Positions 8,525 to 17,029 are shown, numbered from the stretch's first letter. The stretch: 64,000 nucleotides of DNA from Scatolibacter rhodanostii (GCF_900197595.1 NZ_FZLO01000002.1:372001-436000); one strand, 5' to 3'. Made by a program: numbers and translations. Notes: generated by a model from the letters alone, not told the origin.

Positions 8525-9136
8525 TTAATGTTTTTCAACACGCCATTCTGCATCTGATTCCCATTGACACTCCGTAATTTCCATATTGGTAAATGTTGCT
8601 TTATAAGAGCCTTCCGTCGGACTTCCGGCATATATTCCAAAAGTGATTTCACCAGACGCTTGACACATATGGAAAATTCTCATCTGCTTAAAGGAAATAC
8701 CATCCTGACTACATTCAATACAATAATCACTTTCTCTACGTGAAAAGCGATACCACATAGCCTTAATCTCTGAGGAAATATCTGTAGTTGCCCAATCAGA
8801 ATAGCCATGATTGGTAACTACACTCCCCAATCGCTGCACTTTTTTATCCTCGTATTCAATCGAAGCCTTAAACCAATTATCGCTGTCTAAGTACATTGCA
8901 ACGCCACACTGGTCAAAACGATGGCCGCTTTCAAACTCCGTCTTTACTATAAAGGAAAAAAACTGTTCAGTTGTTTTCACCTGTAACACGGGAGCACTAT
9001 CATTTTGAAAACCATAATAAGTACGCGCCCACAAATCTGTTCCTTTTTCTGTAATAATCACTACCTTATCTTCACTTACCATTGTCTGAACTGGTTTACG
9101 AATCCACTCCGGATTGCATTTCAAAAAGTCAGCCAT
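8525..9136 (-). CDS. DUF1349 protein (concanavalin-like fold), copy 1
   Basis: The 203-residue protein has the same family pattern: CGVAMYLDSDNWFKASIEYED, RLGSVVTNHGYSDW, WYRFSRRESDYCIECSQDGISFKQMRIFHM and FGIYAGSPTEGSYKATFTNMEI. It is clearly homologous to the next gene but quite diverged, so the duplication is old. It lies first in the minus-strand cargo operon, divergent from the AraC regulator. Probably cytoplasmic, since no signal peptide is seen. Confidence 0.85.
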   Translation of the reverse strand: MADFLKCNPEWIRKPVQTMVSEDKVVIITEKGTDLWARTYYGFQNDSAPVLQVKTTEQFFSFIVKTEFESGHRFDQCGVAMYLDSDNWFKASIEYEDKKVQRLGSVVTNHGYSDWATTDISSEIKAMWYRFSRRESDYCIECSQDGISFKQMRIFHMCQASGEITFGIYAGSPTEGSYKATFTNMEITECQWESDAEWRVEKH

Positions 9137-9256
9137 ATCTTTTCCTCCTAAATTGATTAATTATCTATTAGTCCAATTGCATTATATCCCAATAAAAATA
9201 TTTTTTCACTACATAAAATCACAAATTTATAGTATAATATAACAGAGGTGAAAATT
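9137..9256. promoter_or_regulatory. Divergent promoter region between DUF1349 operon and AraC gene
   Basis: This 120-bp AT-rich spacer holds a good -10 for the plus strand (TATAAT within TAGTATAATATAAC, about 9231-9242). AGAGGTG just before 9257 is the ribosome site. The operon on the other strand should start here too. An AraC site is expected, but no convincing direct repeat was found. Confidence 0.5.
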
Positions 9257-10165
9257 ATGCAGTTTTATAAAACTACTACCGATGAAACATTAAGAGAAAC
9301 CGCTACTCATGGAAGTGATGAATATCCCATAGCATATTATGTAGATGATATCTGGCAATTTGATCTTGGATGCATAGACTGGCACTGGCATCGAGAAGTT
9401 GAATTTGTAACTGTCTCAAAGGGTACTGTAAATTGTCTGATTGGGCAAAACAGAATTCATCTGGAAATAGGTCGGGGAATCTTTATTAATAGTGGAACCA
9501 TTCATCGCTTTGAAACCGATGATAACGGTATCATGCCCAACATTGTATTTGCACCAGAACTGATTGCCACAGAAAGAAGTTTAATTCATGAAACATATAT
9601 ATTACCCATACTGTCATCCGGTCCCGCTTATCAGATACTAAACCCAAATATCTCATGGCAAAATACGATACTGATGTTACTGAATCAAATATATGACATA
9701 CAAGAAAAGAACGTGGATTCTTTATCTCCTCTAAATACACTTCTTCTAACTACTGATTTATGGAAACATCTATTTCAAAATATAAATATTGAACCAATTT
9801 CTGTAAATGGAGTGAAATCAGCCTTTCAATCTTCACGATTACAGATTATGTTACAATTCATCCATGACCATTATGCAGAGGATATAGGACTTAAGGATAT
9901 AGCGAAATCCACTAACATTAGCAAAAGTAGTGCATTAGAAGTTTTTCGTCGCGGAATTGCACAATCTCCAGTTTCTTACTTAATTGAATATCGTTTATTA
10001 CAGGCAGCTATTTTACTAAAGAACACGAAAAAGACCATTTCTAATATATCACTCACTATCGGTTTTTCCAGCAATACTTATTTTTGCAGAAAGTTCAAAT
10101 GCTATTATAAGATCACTCCTGCCGAATATAGAAAACAGGCATTACACAATAGCCCCTCGCTATGA
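9257..10165 (+). CDS. AraC-family transcription regulator of the sugar cargo
   Basis: The 302-residue protein has an N-terminal cupin (IDWHWHREVEFVTVSKGTVNCLIG) with the HWH metal/sugar-pocket pattern. A C-terminal double helix-turn-helix follows (HYAEDIGLKDIAKSTNISKSS and KKTISNISLTIGFSSNTYFCRKFKCYYKITPAEYRK). The ATG at 9257 is preferred to the GTG at 9248, because that GTG is part of the ribosome site. It probably activates the divergent DUF1349-MFS operon in response to the imported sugar. Confidence 0.9.
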   Translation: MQFYKTTTDETLRETATHGSDEYPIAYYVDDIWQFDLGCIDWHWHREVEFVTVSKGTVNCLIGQNRIHLEIGRGIFINSGTIHRFETDDNGIMPNIVFAPELIATERSLIHETYILPILSSGPAYQILNPNISWQNTILMLLNQIYDIQEKNVDSLSPLNTLLLTTDLWKHLFQNINIEPISVNGVKSAFQSSRLQIMLQFIHDHYAEDIGLKDIAKSTNISKSSALEVFRRGIAQSPVSYLIEYRLLQAAILLKNTKKTISNISLTIGFSSNTYFCRKFKCYYKITPAEYRKQALHNSPSL

Positions 10166-10278
10166 CTTGTTACCCTTTTTTGTGCGGATAGTTGCTGCCA
10201 CGGCAAAAAAGACATTAAAAAAATCCGAAACAGAGAATCAGTGAATGTTCTGAACACAACAGAATATGAAATAAGAAG

Positions 10279-10310
10279 CGTTACAGACAATAAAGTTTGT
10301 AGCGTTTTTT
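10279..10310 (+). terminator. Terminator after the AraC gene
   Basis: The CGTTACAGAC/GTTTGTAGCG stem (two G-T pairs) with an AATAAA loop is followed by TTTTTT. It separates the cargo from the mobilisation region. Between 10166 and 10278 nothing else is seen. Confidence 0.7.
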
Positions 10311-10373
10311 ATTTGGCAAAATAGGCTTTTCCTTTGTTGTAGGTATTAGGGATAGAGTAACGTAGCAAGCACA

Positions 10374-10456
10374 GCAAGTGAGTACCCACTTGCGGATTTT
10401 TGCATTTTCAGGTCCCTTGCCCGAAAATACAAAAATGCTCGTTGGGATAATCCCAA
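10374..10456 (+). other. Candidate origin of transfer (oriT)
   Basis: Three inverted repeats lie just upstream of mobC: GCAAGTG/CACTTGC (10374-10393), a 14-bp pair ATTTTTGCATTTTC (10396-10409) / GAAAATACAAAAAT (10423-10436, one mismatch), and TTGGGA/TCCCAA (10442-10456). Inverted repeats directly before mobC-relaxase genes are the usual oriT setting for MOB_P elements. The nick site is inferred to lie near the third repeat; no sequence match was made. Confidence 0.6.
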
Positions 10457-10480
10457 ACCCTTATAGAACGGAGGAACGCC

Positions 10481-10810
10481 ATGCCGAACAGAAAACGGAA
10501 TATACAGATGAAATTTTATGTTACGGAAGAAGAAAAACGGCTGATAGAGGAAAAGATGAAGCTCCTGCCGACACAGCGGTATGGGGCTTATCTGCGTAAA
10601 ATGGCGATTGACGGATACATCATTTACACCGATACGGCAAACATCAAAGCATTTACCGCGGAGCTCCAGGGCATAGGCCGGAACATCAACCAGATAGCAA
10701 AGCGGCTCAACGCCGGGGCTCCGGTTTATGAAGCGGATATAACGGAGATTAAAGAAAGGCTGAATCAGATATGGCAATTACAAAGACACATCCTATCAAG
10801 TCTACGCTGA
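10481..10810 (+). CDS. mobC: MobC relaxosome protein
   Basis: The 109-residue basic protein starts MPNRKRNIQMKFYVTEEEKRLIEEKM, a ribbon-helix-helix-type N-terminus. The family C-terminus follows: ELQGIGRNINQIAKRLNAG and IKERLNQIWQLQRHIL. MobC proteins bind oriT and help the relaxase open and nick it. The ribosome site is GGAGG, 7 nt from the ATG. Its end overlaps the relaxase gene by 40 bp, so the two are translationally coupled. Confidence 0.93.
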   Translation: MPNRKRNIQMKFYVTEEEKRLIEEKMKLLPTQRYGAYLRKMAIDGYIIYTDTANIKAFTAELQGIGRNINQIAKRLNAGAPVYEADITEIKERLNQIWQLQRHILSSLR

Positions 10811-12111
10811 AAAAAGCGATTGACTATATCTGCAATCCAGTCAAGACAGACGAAAAACTTTTGGTGTCTTCCTTTGGCTGCGCCGCCGAAACCGCCGACA
10901 TTGAATTTGCCTGGACCCGCAAACACTCCATAGACAAGGGGACGCACCTGGGGCGCCACTTGATACAGGCTTTTGAACCGGGCGAAACCACGCCGGAACA
11001 GGCCCATGAAATCGGTATGCAGCTTGCAAAAGAGATATTGGGCGGCAAATATGAGTTTGTCCTTACCACCCATATAGACAAAGGGCATATTCATAATCAC
11101 CTGATATTTAATGCCGTCAGCTTTGCGGACTACCGTCATTACCATTCCAATAAACGCAGCTATCACTATATCCGCCGCGTTAGTGATTGGTTATGCAAGG
11201 AACATGGCCTGTCGGTCATCATCCCTGGACAGGACAGAGGAAAGAGCTATGCGGAATATACCGCCGAAAAAGCGGGAACCAGCTATAAGGCAAAACTCAA
11301 AGCAGCCATTGACCGGCTGATACCCGTATCCTCCGACTTTGAGGATTTAATCCGCCGTCTGCAGAACGGGGGATACGAAATCAAACGTGGGAAATACATG
11401 TCCTGCCGGGCTTCCGGTCAGGAGAGATTTACCCGCATGAAAACCCTGGGCGCCGATTATACGGAGGAAGCAGTTGCCGCCCGGATTGCCGGAAGACCCC
11501 GCCCCTCCAGACAGCCTAAAAAAGATGACAAGCGGATTAACCTGCTTATTGATATTCATAACAATATCAAAGCCCAGGAGAGCGCCGGTTTTGCTCATTG
11601 GGCAAAAATCAACAACCTAAAGCAAGCGGCAAAGACTATGAATTTCCTCACAGAACACGGTATCAGCAGCTATGAGGAATTGGAGGAAAAGGCCACTGCT
11701 ACTGCCTCCGCCAGCGATAAGCTACTTGCCTCTGTCAAGTCCACGGAAACCCACATAGCGGATCTCTCCCTGCTGATGAAGCACGCTGCCGCCTATCGGA
11801 AGCTTAAACCCATTTATGACAGCTACCGGAAATCCTCGGATAAAGAAAAGTTCCTACGAGGCCATGAGAGCAATATTATCCTTTTTGAAGCGTCAGCCAA
11901 GGCCTTAAAGGAAATAAGGATAGAAAAACTCCCCTCCGCCGAGAAGATGAAAGCGGAGTATGAAGCCCTTACCATCGAAAAGGAAAAGCTGTACTCTGCA
12001 TATAAAACTGCAAGACAGGAAGCAAAGGAATACCGCATCATTAAACAGAATGTTGACAGTCTGCTTTCTCCTCCAAAAGAAAAGGAGCAGGAGAAATATA
12101 CGGAAAGATGA
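10771..12111 (+). CDS. mobA: Relaxase, MOB_P family
   Basis: The 446-residue relaxase nicks oriT and pilots the strand through the type IV channel. The relaxase domain (about 1-260) has the likely nicking Tyr19 in AIDYICNP and the metal-binding histidine motif at 101-110 (HIDKGHIHNH), followed by SKRSYHYIRRVSDWLC-like residues. The C-terminal half (about 270-440) is a helical, charged coiled coil. Length suits Tn1549-type relaxases. It lies directly after oriT-like repeats and mobC. Confidence 0.94.
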   Translation: MAITKTHPIKSTLKKAIDYICNPVKTDEKLLVSSFGCAAETADIEFAWTRKHSIDKGTHLGRHLIQAFEPGETTPEQAHEIGMQLAKEILGGKYEFVLTTHIDKGHIHNHLIFNAVSFADYRHYHSNKRSYHYIRRVSDWLCKEHGLSVIIPGQDRGKSYAEYTAEKAGTSYKAKLKAAIDRLIPVSSDFEDLIRRLQNGGYEIKRGKYMSCRASGQERFTRMKTLGADYTEEAVAARIAGRPRPSRQPKKDDKRINLLIDIHNNIKAQESAGFAHWAKINNLKQAAKTMNFLTEHGISSYEELEEKATATASASDKLLASVKSTETHIADLSLLMKHAAAYRKLKPIYDSYRKSSDKEKFLRGHESNIILFEASAKALKEIRIEKLPSAEKMKAEYEALTIEKEKLYSAYKTARQEAKEYRIIKQNVDSLLSPPKEKEQEKYTER

Positions 12112-12192
12112 CGAAAATCCTGGGCTCAGGGAGATTTTGGGTGTATAATGGAAATGAAATCATAAACAGAGATTTACAAAAGGAGGTCAATC

Positions 12193-12585
12193 ATGGCAGG
12201 GTTATTTACATATGGGCTTGTCCTGGCTATCAGCATTATCATTGGCCTTATCTTTACCGTGATAGGGCTTTTTCTCGGACACATCATTTTATTTGACAGT
12301 ATATTTCTTGCAGCAATCAGTGGAATAATCTGCAATCAAATATGGCACGTTCATCCCGCATTGTGCGTAGTAATAGCGATTGTATTGTTCGCAGTCCTCT
12401 TTTGGTTGCAAAATACAAAAGCGGGATTTTGGATTATCGGAGTGCTGCTTTCAGCGTTTTGGGCGTTTGTGTTCGGCTTCTTCGCACATATCTTTACAGG
12501 TGAAGATATGGTGTGGTTCTATGTAGTGATGGGTATCGGATTTATTGTAATGATGGGGCTTCATCTGAAAGCAAGGGATAGGTAA
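12193..12585 (+). CDS. Small four-helix membrane protein
   Basis: The 130-residue protein has four hydrophobic segments (about 5-27, 33-50, 56-75 and 80-125 in two parts) with short loops and a basic tail KARDR. The ribosome site is AAAAGGAGG. No family is recognised. It sits between the relaxase gene and the PD-(D/E)XK-like gene on the same strand and could belong to either the transfer or the cargo module. Confidence 0.7.
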   Translation: MAGLFTYGLVLAISIIIGLIFTVIGLFLGHIILFDSIFLAAISGIICNQIWHVHPALCVVIAIVLFAVLFWLQNTKAGFWIIGVLLSAFWAFVFGFFAHIFTGEDMVWFYVVMGIGFIVMMGLHLKARDR

Positions 12586-12707
12586 TAGGAACTTACGCAA
12601 CAGTAGAGCCACGGAGTATCTATATATTAACGCAGATAAGCAGAAATCGGCATTCCTGCTACTATCAGTAACTTAAACTTATTAATGAGTGTGGAGGATG
12701 AGACAAT

Positions 12708-13721
12708 ATGTCTGATTTTAATAAAATATTAGCATTCCAACAAATAATGCCTTACCTAAACAAAGAAGAACAAGAGAATTTAGCAAATACTCTTAATATG
12801 GATTTACAGGAAATAGAGAAACGTTTAGTTGGAAAAAATAAAGAAGACGAATTTATTTTAATACTGCTATTTATGGAAGTATGCAAAAGCATAACGGGAT
12901 TTGACGAAGGAGTGTCTCAATTACTTAAGACAGCGACTTCTGATTTGCTTATCGAATTAAAAAATGGCAAGAAGTTTATGATGGAAATAAAACATACAGA
13001 TAAAGAAAAATATTCAATTAGTGCTGGAAATCTTCAAAAAAGAATAGACTATGCACATAAACATGAGCTTGAATTGTTTTTTGCTATTTCTATAAAAGGT
13101 TATTGGATGTTGTTTGACGAAATTTATTTACAAGAGAAACACGGGAAAATTGATGTTTCTGATCTGATAAAATCCCGGTTAGATGAAACTTTAGGATGTG
13201 TATCGTACATTTTTCCTAAGTCAATCAGGATAAAAAGTGTATATTCTAATTCCGCTACAAAAACAACAGGAATAAAGTTTGAACCCTATGGCAAGCTGGT
13301 ATCCTATGAACTATATTATAATAATACAAGGATTTTTAGAGTTAAGGGAAAAAATAGTCCTTATATAGGGTACGCCATGATACTAGAAGCATTACAGGAT
13401 AGGTTATCTATGGATACACAAACGATAGAGAAACAAGGTGAATACACTGTAATTAAAGAATCATTTTCAAATGATTTTAATGCTATATCAGAGTATAAGT
13501 TTTTGCTAGCACCGATTGAGCACACTGCAATAGAGGAAAACGAAAAATATACTGCCCATTCCTATCTTGAAAGAGCTAAAGCGGATGAAAACCTCTTGAA
13601 AAGTCGATTTAGATTAGGACATATTCGAAGTATTATGCAATATTTAGCGGATAATGGGGCCAATATTATGTATATAAAAAACAATTTGATATATCAGTTA
13701 CAGCCGCAAGGCCATAAGTAA
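12708..13721 (+). CDS. Putative PD-(D/E)XK-fold protein (AT-rich cargo)
   Basis: The 337-residue protein has no certain family. Residues 85-130 read TSDLLIELKNGKKFMMEIKHTDKEKYSISAGNLQKRIDYA, with the spacing D-x(n)-E-x-K followed by a Gln, the active-site pattern of PD-(D/E)XK nucleases. Helix- and strand-rich flanks and no signal peptide suggest a cytoplasmic enzyme. The ribosome site GTGGAGG is 8 nt upstream. It is much AT-richer than the relaxase genes, so it was probably acquired separately. A defence or DNA-processing role is inference from fold and context. Confidence 0.6.
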   Translation: MSDFNKILAFQQIMPYLNKEEQENLANTLNMDLQEIEKRLVGKNKEDEFILILLFMEVCKSITGFDEGVSQLLKTATSDLLIELKNGKKFMMEIKHTDKEKYSISAGNLQKRIDYAHKHELELFFAISIKGYWMLFDEIYLQEKHGKIDVSDLIKSRLDETLGCVSYIFPKSIRIKSVYSNSATKTTGIKFEPYGKLVSYELYYNNTRIFRVKGKNSPYIGYAMILEALQDRLSMDTQTIEKQGEYTVIKESFSNDFNAISEYKFLLAPIEHTAIEENEKYTAHSYLERAKADENLLKSRFRLGHIRSIMQYLADNGANIMYIKNNLIYQLQPQGHK

Positions 13722-13958
13722 ATTCAAATTTATTGTGCACTATGAAAATTGTGCATAACAGGCCATTCCGCTGATGGAAAACAGCATTCACAGCCCGTGG
13801 AAAAGTACAGGCTTTACCACAGCCTGCAAATACCGTTTCCCACAGTTCCATAACCCGGTCAGTTATACACAGTCCCACAGCGCCTACTACTACTACGAAA
13901 ACCTATTCCTTTCTTATCAATTCTTATAAAAATAAAATAAAACAAGTTAATAAAAAAC
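13722..13958. other. Non-coding region with DnaA-box-like sites; candidate replication origin
   Basis: Two exact matches to the DnaA box TTATNCACA occur: 13750-13758 on the minus strand and 13863-13871 on the plus strand. Near matches lie between them (TTTACCACA at 13813, TTTCCCACA at 13836), and CCACAG recurs four times. An AT-rich stretch (13905-13955) follows. This resembles a small origin. It could be chance, as the exact boxes are only two. Confidence 0.4.
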
Positions 13959-13996
13959 AGGAGCTCAACCATCGAAAAACAGATGGCCGAGCTCCT
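13959..13996. terminator. Bidirectional terminator
   Basis: The AGGAGCTC (13959-13966) and GAGCTCCT (13989-13996) arms have an inner CCATC/GATGG stem. On both strands the stem is followed by a T-rich run. It closes the minus-strand XRE gene and isolates the plus-strand nuclease-like gene. Confidence 0.7.
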
Positions 13997-13999
13997 ATT

Positions 14000-14245
14000 T
14001 TAGTCCAGTAATTCCTGATAGGATACACCTAATACTCTGGCAATAACCTTTAATTCAATATCTGTGATAAAACGGTCTCCACTCTCTATCCTCTGAATTG
14101 CATTTTTATCTAAATCCAATCCGGCAATTTGCAGCATATCAGAAAATTGCTTTTGAGAAGTTTTTTCCAGCAACTGTTCACGATATTTCCTTATCCTTTT
14201 ACCACAAATATTATTGCTCCCGTCGGGAGCTTTGTTCTTATACAT
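14000..14245 (-). CDS. XRE-family repressor
   Basis: The 81-residue protein carries a Cro/CI-type helix-turn-helix (YREQLLEKTSQKQFSDMLQIAGLDLDKNAIQRIESGDRFITDIELKVIARVLGVSYQELL). The start at 14245 (MYKNKAPDG) is set by GGAGGG 5 nt upstream; a longer in-frame start lies inside the operator. The gene is divergent from a Spo0A-C-like gene. Two copies of the same palindrome lie between them, one overlapping the region just upstream of this start, which suggests autorepression. Confidence 0.88.
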   Translation of the reverse strand: MYKNKAPDGSNNICGKRIRKYREQLLEKTSQKQFSDMLQIAGLDLDKNAIQRIESGDRFITDIELKVIARVLGVSYQELLD

Positions 14246-14262
14246 AGCATCCCTCCTACCTA

Positions 14263-14334
14263 TGACATTCACTGATTGTCAATAAGAAAATTATATGTTA
14301 AAATAACGCTTAATATGACATTCACTGAATGTCA
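14263..14334. promoter_or_regulatory. Twin operator palindromes between XRE and Spo0A-C-like genes
   Basis: TGACATTCA-C-TGAATGTCA (14316-14334) is a perfect 9-bp dyad with a one-base spacer. A second copy at 14263-14281 (TGACATTCA-C-TGATTGTCA) differs by one base. They are 53 bp apart centre to centre, about five helical turns, which suits cooperative binding of the XRE dimer to both divergent promoters. Confidence 0.75.
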
Positions 14335-14357
14335 ACCATAAAGAAAGGGGAGTGTCT

Positions 14358-14585
14358 ATGAAAAAGATAAATGCGGAAGCCACAATAAGAAAAATAGCTT
14401 TAAGCGAGGGAATTACCGTTGAAGAAGTACGAACAGAAATAAAAAAAGCTATGCTGATAGGCTTATGCAGCCAGGACCCGGCAATCAGAGCAAAGTGGAA
14501 TAAAATACCTTGTAAGGGTGATATACCAACGCCGGAGGAATTGATTGTCTACATTGCTCAACATGTGAAAGAACGCCTATATTAG
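14358..14585 (+). CDS. Small protein resembling a Spo0A C-terminal-type domain
   Basis: The 75-residue protein reads MKKINAEATIRKIALSEGITVEEVRTEIKKAM, then WNKIPCKGDIPTPEELIVYIAQHV. Short proteins of this type in clostridia are, from memory, annotated as Spo0A C-terminal-like. It lacks a receiver domain. AAAGGGG lies 7 nt before the ATG at 14358; the in-frame GTG at 14352 is too close to it. It is divergent from the XRE gene and shares its operators. Function unknown; a DNA-binding role is inference. Confidence 0.65.
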   Translation: MKKINAEATIRKIALSEGITVEEVRTEIKKAMLIGLCSQDPAIRAKWNKIPCKGDIPTPEELIVYIAQHVKERLY

Positions 14586-14617
14586 TCTATACAACGAACA
14601 GAGGAACAAAAAAGAGA

Positions 14618-14656
14618 GGGAGCGAACCCAAAAGATAAACCAATGGATACGCTCCC
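14618..14656 (+). terminator. Terminator after the Spo0A-C-like gene
   Basis: GGGAGCG (14618-14624) pairs with CGCTCCC (14650-14656), followed by GTTTCTT. The interval 14657-14771 after it shows no gene. Confidence 0.6.
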
Positions 14657-14771
14657 GTTTCTTATGCAGTAAAAAGGTGCAAAAACAGACTTTTTTTCTT
14701 GTATTTTTGAGCGGATAATCATATAAGGGAAAGAATATTGCCTACCTAATTTGAAGCCGATACAGAGGATT

Positions 14772-14966
14772 TTATTGCTCTTTTTTAACCCTTTTCGGGG
14801 TATGTTTTGCCTCTCTGCTGATATACTTCGGGCATTGTATCAAATCTGCCCGGAAACTCTGCTTGCAGTCATGCACACACCGCTTGCAAATACGGTTATA
14901 CTGCCGCCTACCGTTTTTGCCCAGGAAGAAAGCCCATTCTATTTTCCATTTCTTGCTTCTGCTCAT
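14772..14966 (-). CDS. Small Cys-rich ICE protein
   Basis: The 64-residue basic protein reads MSRSKKWKIEWAFFLGKNGRRQYN, then CKRCVHDCKQSFRADLIQCPKY. The four Cys (CxxCxxxC...C) suggest a zinc knuckle. Its ATG overlaps the stop of the upstream ArdA-type gene (ATGA), strong evidence of translational coupling. I recall similar short proteins at this position in related elements. Function is unknown; it is last in the long minus-strand operon. Confidence 0.7.
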   Translation of the reverse strand: MSRSKKWKIEWAFFLGKNGRRQYNRICKRCVHDCKQSFRADLIQCPKYISREAKHTPKRVKKEQ

Positions 14967-17029
14967 AGGTCATGCTCCGGGCTGTTCTTCTCCGGTTTCT
15001 TTGTTTCGGGCGGCTTGCGCTCGGCACATTCCCGTTTTGCCTCCGCCAGCCGGTCCCGGATGGAAGTCCTTTCCTCCGTGCCGAGAGGTGTAACCTCTTT
15101 TTTGCCGTTGTTGATAATACCGTCAACCATGCCGTAATCATCTTCCATAGCCATTTCCGCATTTTTCAGGTAGTTTTCCGGCTTCAAAAATTCCGGCACT
15201 TCCGCAAAACCGAAGCTGTCACAGTAGTGGGCGGTTTCCTGGCCGTTCTGCCGGATAACCACCACATCCGACACGGAAAGGGAATGGCCCTTGAAATCTT
15301 TCGGGCGGTCCACGTTGAAGTGGGTATAAATGCTTTCCAGATTTTCACCGGGGAACATAACACCAGAATATACTTTATCATAGTTTTGCATATCCACCTT
15401 GCGTTTCATCCCACGGAGGCGGTCAAGAGGTTCAAAGGCATAATCCCGCCTGCCCGAAAAATCCTTTAGCTGATAAATGTCATAGGTACATGCTTCTTCA
15501 TTTACAATGGCAAAAGCCCGTGTACCGTTACCCATGATATGAAAGCGGCCATCATCTGAGCTATGATGAAAGCCATATCCGGCAGCCTCCATCTGCTCCT
15601 TTGACATATTTGTCAAAAAAAAGCTCCCCCGTGGTGTTTTAACTTTTTCCCCGGTTAAAAAATCATCCGGTGTAATGACCTCCGCCGGAACAGGGATAGC
15701 GGTAATCTCCCCATCCACCATAGCGAACATTTCCGGTGTTTTGAAATGCTTCATGTACTTTTGTGCCAGTTCCGGGGAAAGGGAATCAAAGTTATCTTCA
15801 CTGAGCCCTGCCACAAGAAACGGTCCGGCCACAATGTCATAAAGCTGCCCCCGGTCATCCCGCAGGGAACGGTTAAGCTCCATGCCGTTTATTTTCCCCT
15901 CGTCGTTGCAGATAAGGGCGACAGGGTCGTCAAAGGGATAGGCGGCGGCAATCAGGCCGTTTACTTCCTGCTGCATAGCAGAGAGGCCGGGAGATATTTC
16001 TTTCAGGTACGGTTCTTTCAGCGGCTCTACCACAAGTACTGTCATGGTATCCTTATGGTCCTGGGCCTGCTCCAGCTTGTCACGGACAGCGGCCACATCC
16101 GTATCAAGATACGACTCATAGCCGGTTGCCTGCTCATAGCTGCCGATACGGGAGAGAAGTTCATCCTCCGATGTCTGCACCATTTCCGCAAGCCTGTCCT
16201 TGATGGCCGCCGTTTTCCCCTCCAGGAGCAAATCCGCAATCAGTTCCTTGCCTACGTGGGCATCCGGGTGGGCGGCGGCATACTGCGGGTCTTTCTGCCG
16301 GAAAAACTCGTCCAAGTCAAAGGCAAGGTTCGTTGTCATATCCAGTTTCATTTCCTCATCCTGGCTCTGGATAAATTCCTGTTCATCCACTGTAGCGGTG
16401 ACACGGTACTCCCAGGGAATTTCATCACGGTTCCCCTCGTAATGCTCGGTGAAGCTGTCTCCCGTATCCCGGACGTAGCCCTGATCGGTGAAGTGTCCAT
16501 TTTCATCCAGAGCAATATCCCGCCCATACGCCTCATAGTCGATATAGTTTTTCAGATGGTCGGAGACTTCCATAGCGCCGTACTCGTCGATATACATCCG
16601 CCCCAGGTCGTCGTGGTCGTGAACATCCGGGTAAAAGTCATATTTATTCAGGTCTTCCGTGAGGTTAATAAGGTCTTTCACGCTGCCCGCATAGTCGCCT
16701 ATTCCTATGGCTGCCTCAAACCTCTCAAAATCGGATTTGTCCATTGCCTCAATGGCGTTAGCCAGATAATTGAGTTCATCTAAACTTTCATATTCCCCAA
16801 GAATATCATGCAAACCGTCTACATAGCAGTCATAATCGGTGATGAACCATTCCTCATATATGTTTCCAAATTCATCTTCCTTGCCGATACCGATACGCTC
16901 AAAGACTTTCTGCATTTCCTCATAGGTAGTGGGAAACTTCACCCATTCTCCGACAAGCTCACCCACGTTGTATTTGCCGAGATTGGTAATATACGCCTCA
17001 AAGGGGCAGTCATGGTCGTAGTTATACAT
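14963..17029 (-). CDS. Large ArdA-domain antirestriction protein
   Basis: The 688-residue protein has an N-terminal ArdA domain (about 1-165: FEAYITNLGKYNVGELVGEWVKFP, FITDYDCYVDGLHDILGEYESLDELNYLANAI). ArdA is an acidic DNA mimic that blocks type I restriction enzymes during DNA entry. The rest contains segments typical of ICE helper proteins (YodL/DUF4316-like, AFDLDEFFRQKDPQYAAAHPDAHVG, and DIYQLKDFSGRRDYAFEPLDRL) and ends in a basic tail. It is far longer than classical ArdA (~165 residues). It is 11 bp downstream of a second ArdA gene. Confidence 0.85.
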   Translation of the reverse strand: MYNYDHDCPFEAYITNLGKYNVGELVGEWVKFPTTYEEMQKVFERIGIGKEDEFGNIYEEWFITDYDCYVDGLHDILGEYESLDELNYLANAIEAMDKSDFERFEAAIGIGDYAGSVKDLINLTEDLNKYDFYPDVHDHDDLGRMYIDEYGAMEVSDHLKNYIDYEAYGRDIALDENGHFTDQGYVRDTGDSFTEHYEGNRDEIPWEYRVTATVDEQEFIQSQDEEMKLDMTTNLAFDLDEFFRQKDPQYAAAHPDAHVGKELIADLLLEGKTAAIKDRLAEMVQTSEDELLSRIGSYEQATGYESYLDTDVAAVRDKLEQAQDHKDTMTVLVVEPLKEPYLKEISPGLSAMQQEVNGLIAAAYPFDDPVALICNDEGKINGMELNRSLRDDRGQLYDIVAGPFLVAGLSEDNFDSLSPELAQKYMKHFKTPEMFAMVDGEITAIPVPAEVITPDDFLTGEKVKTPRGSFFLTNMSKEQMEAAGYGFHHSSDDGRFHIMGNGTRAFAIVNEEACTYDIYQLKDFSGRRDYAFEPLDRLRGMKRKVDMQNYDKVYSGVMFPGENLESIYTHFNVDRPKDFKGHSLSVSDVVVIRQNGQETAHYCDSFGFAEVPEFLKPENYLKNAEMAMEDDYGMVDGIINNGKKEVTPLGTEERTSIRDRLAEAKRECAERKPPETKKPEKNSPEHDL

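Noticed and set aside
15746..16783. Long plus-strand ORF opposite the large ArdA gene
   Set aside because: It is antisense to a coding frame with clear ArdA motifs; it has no domain pattern and no ribosome site.
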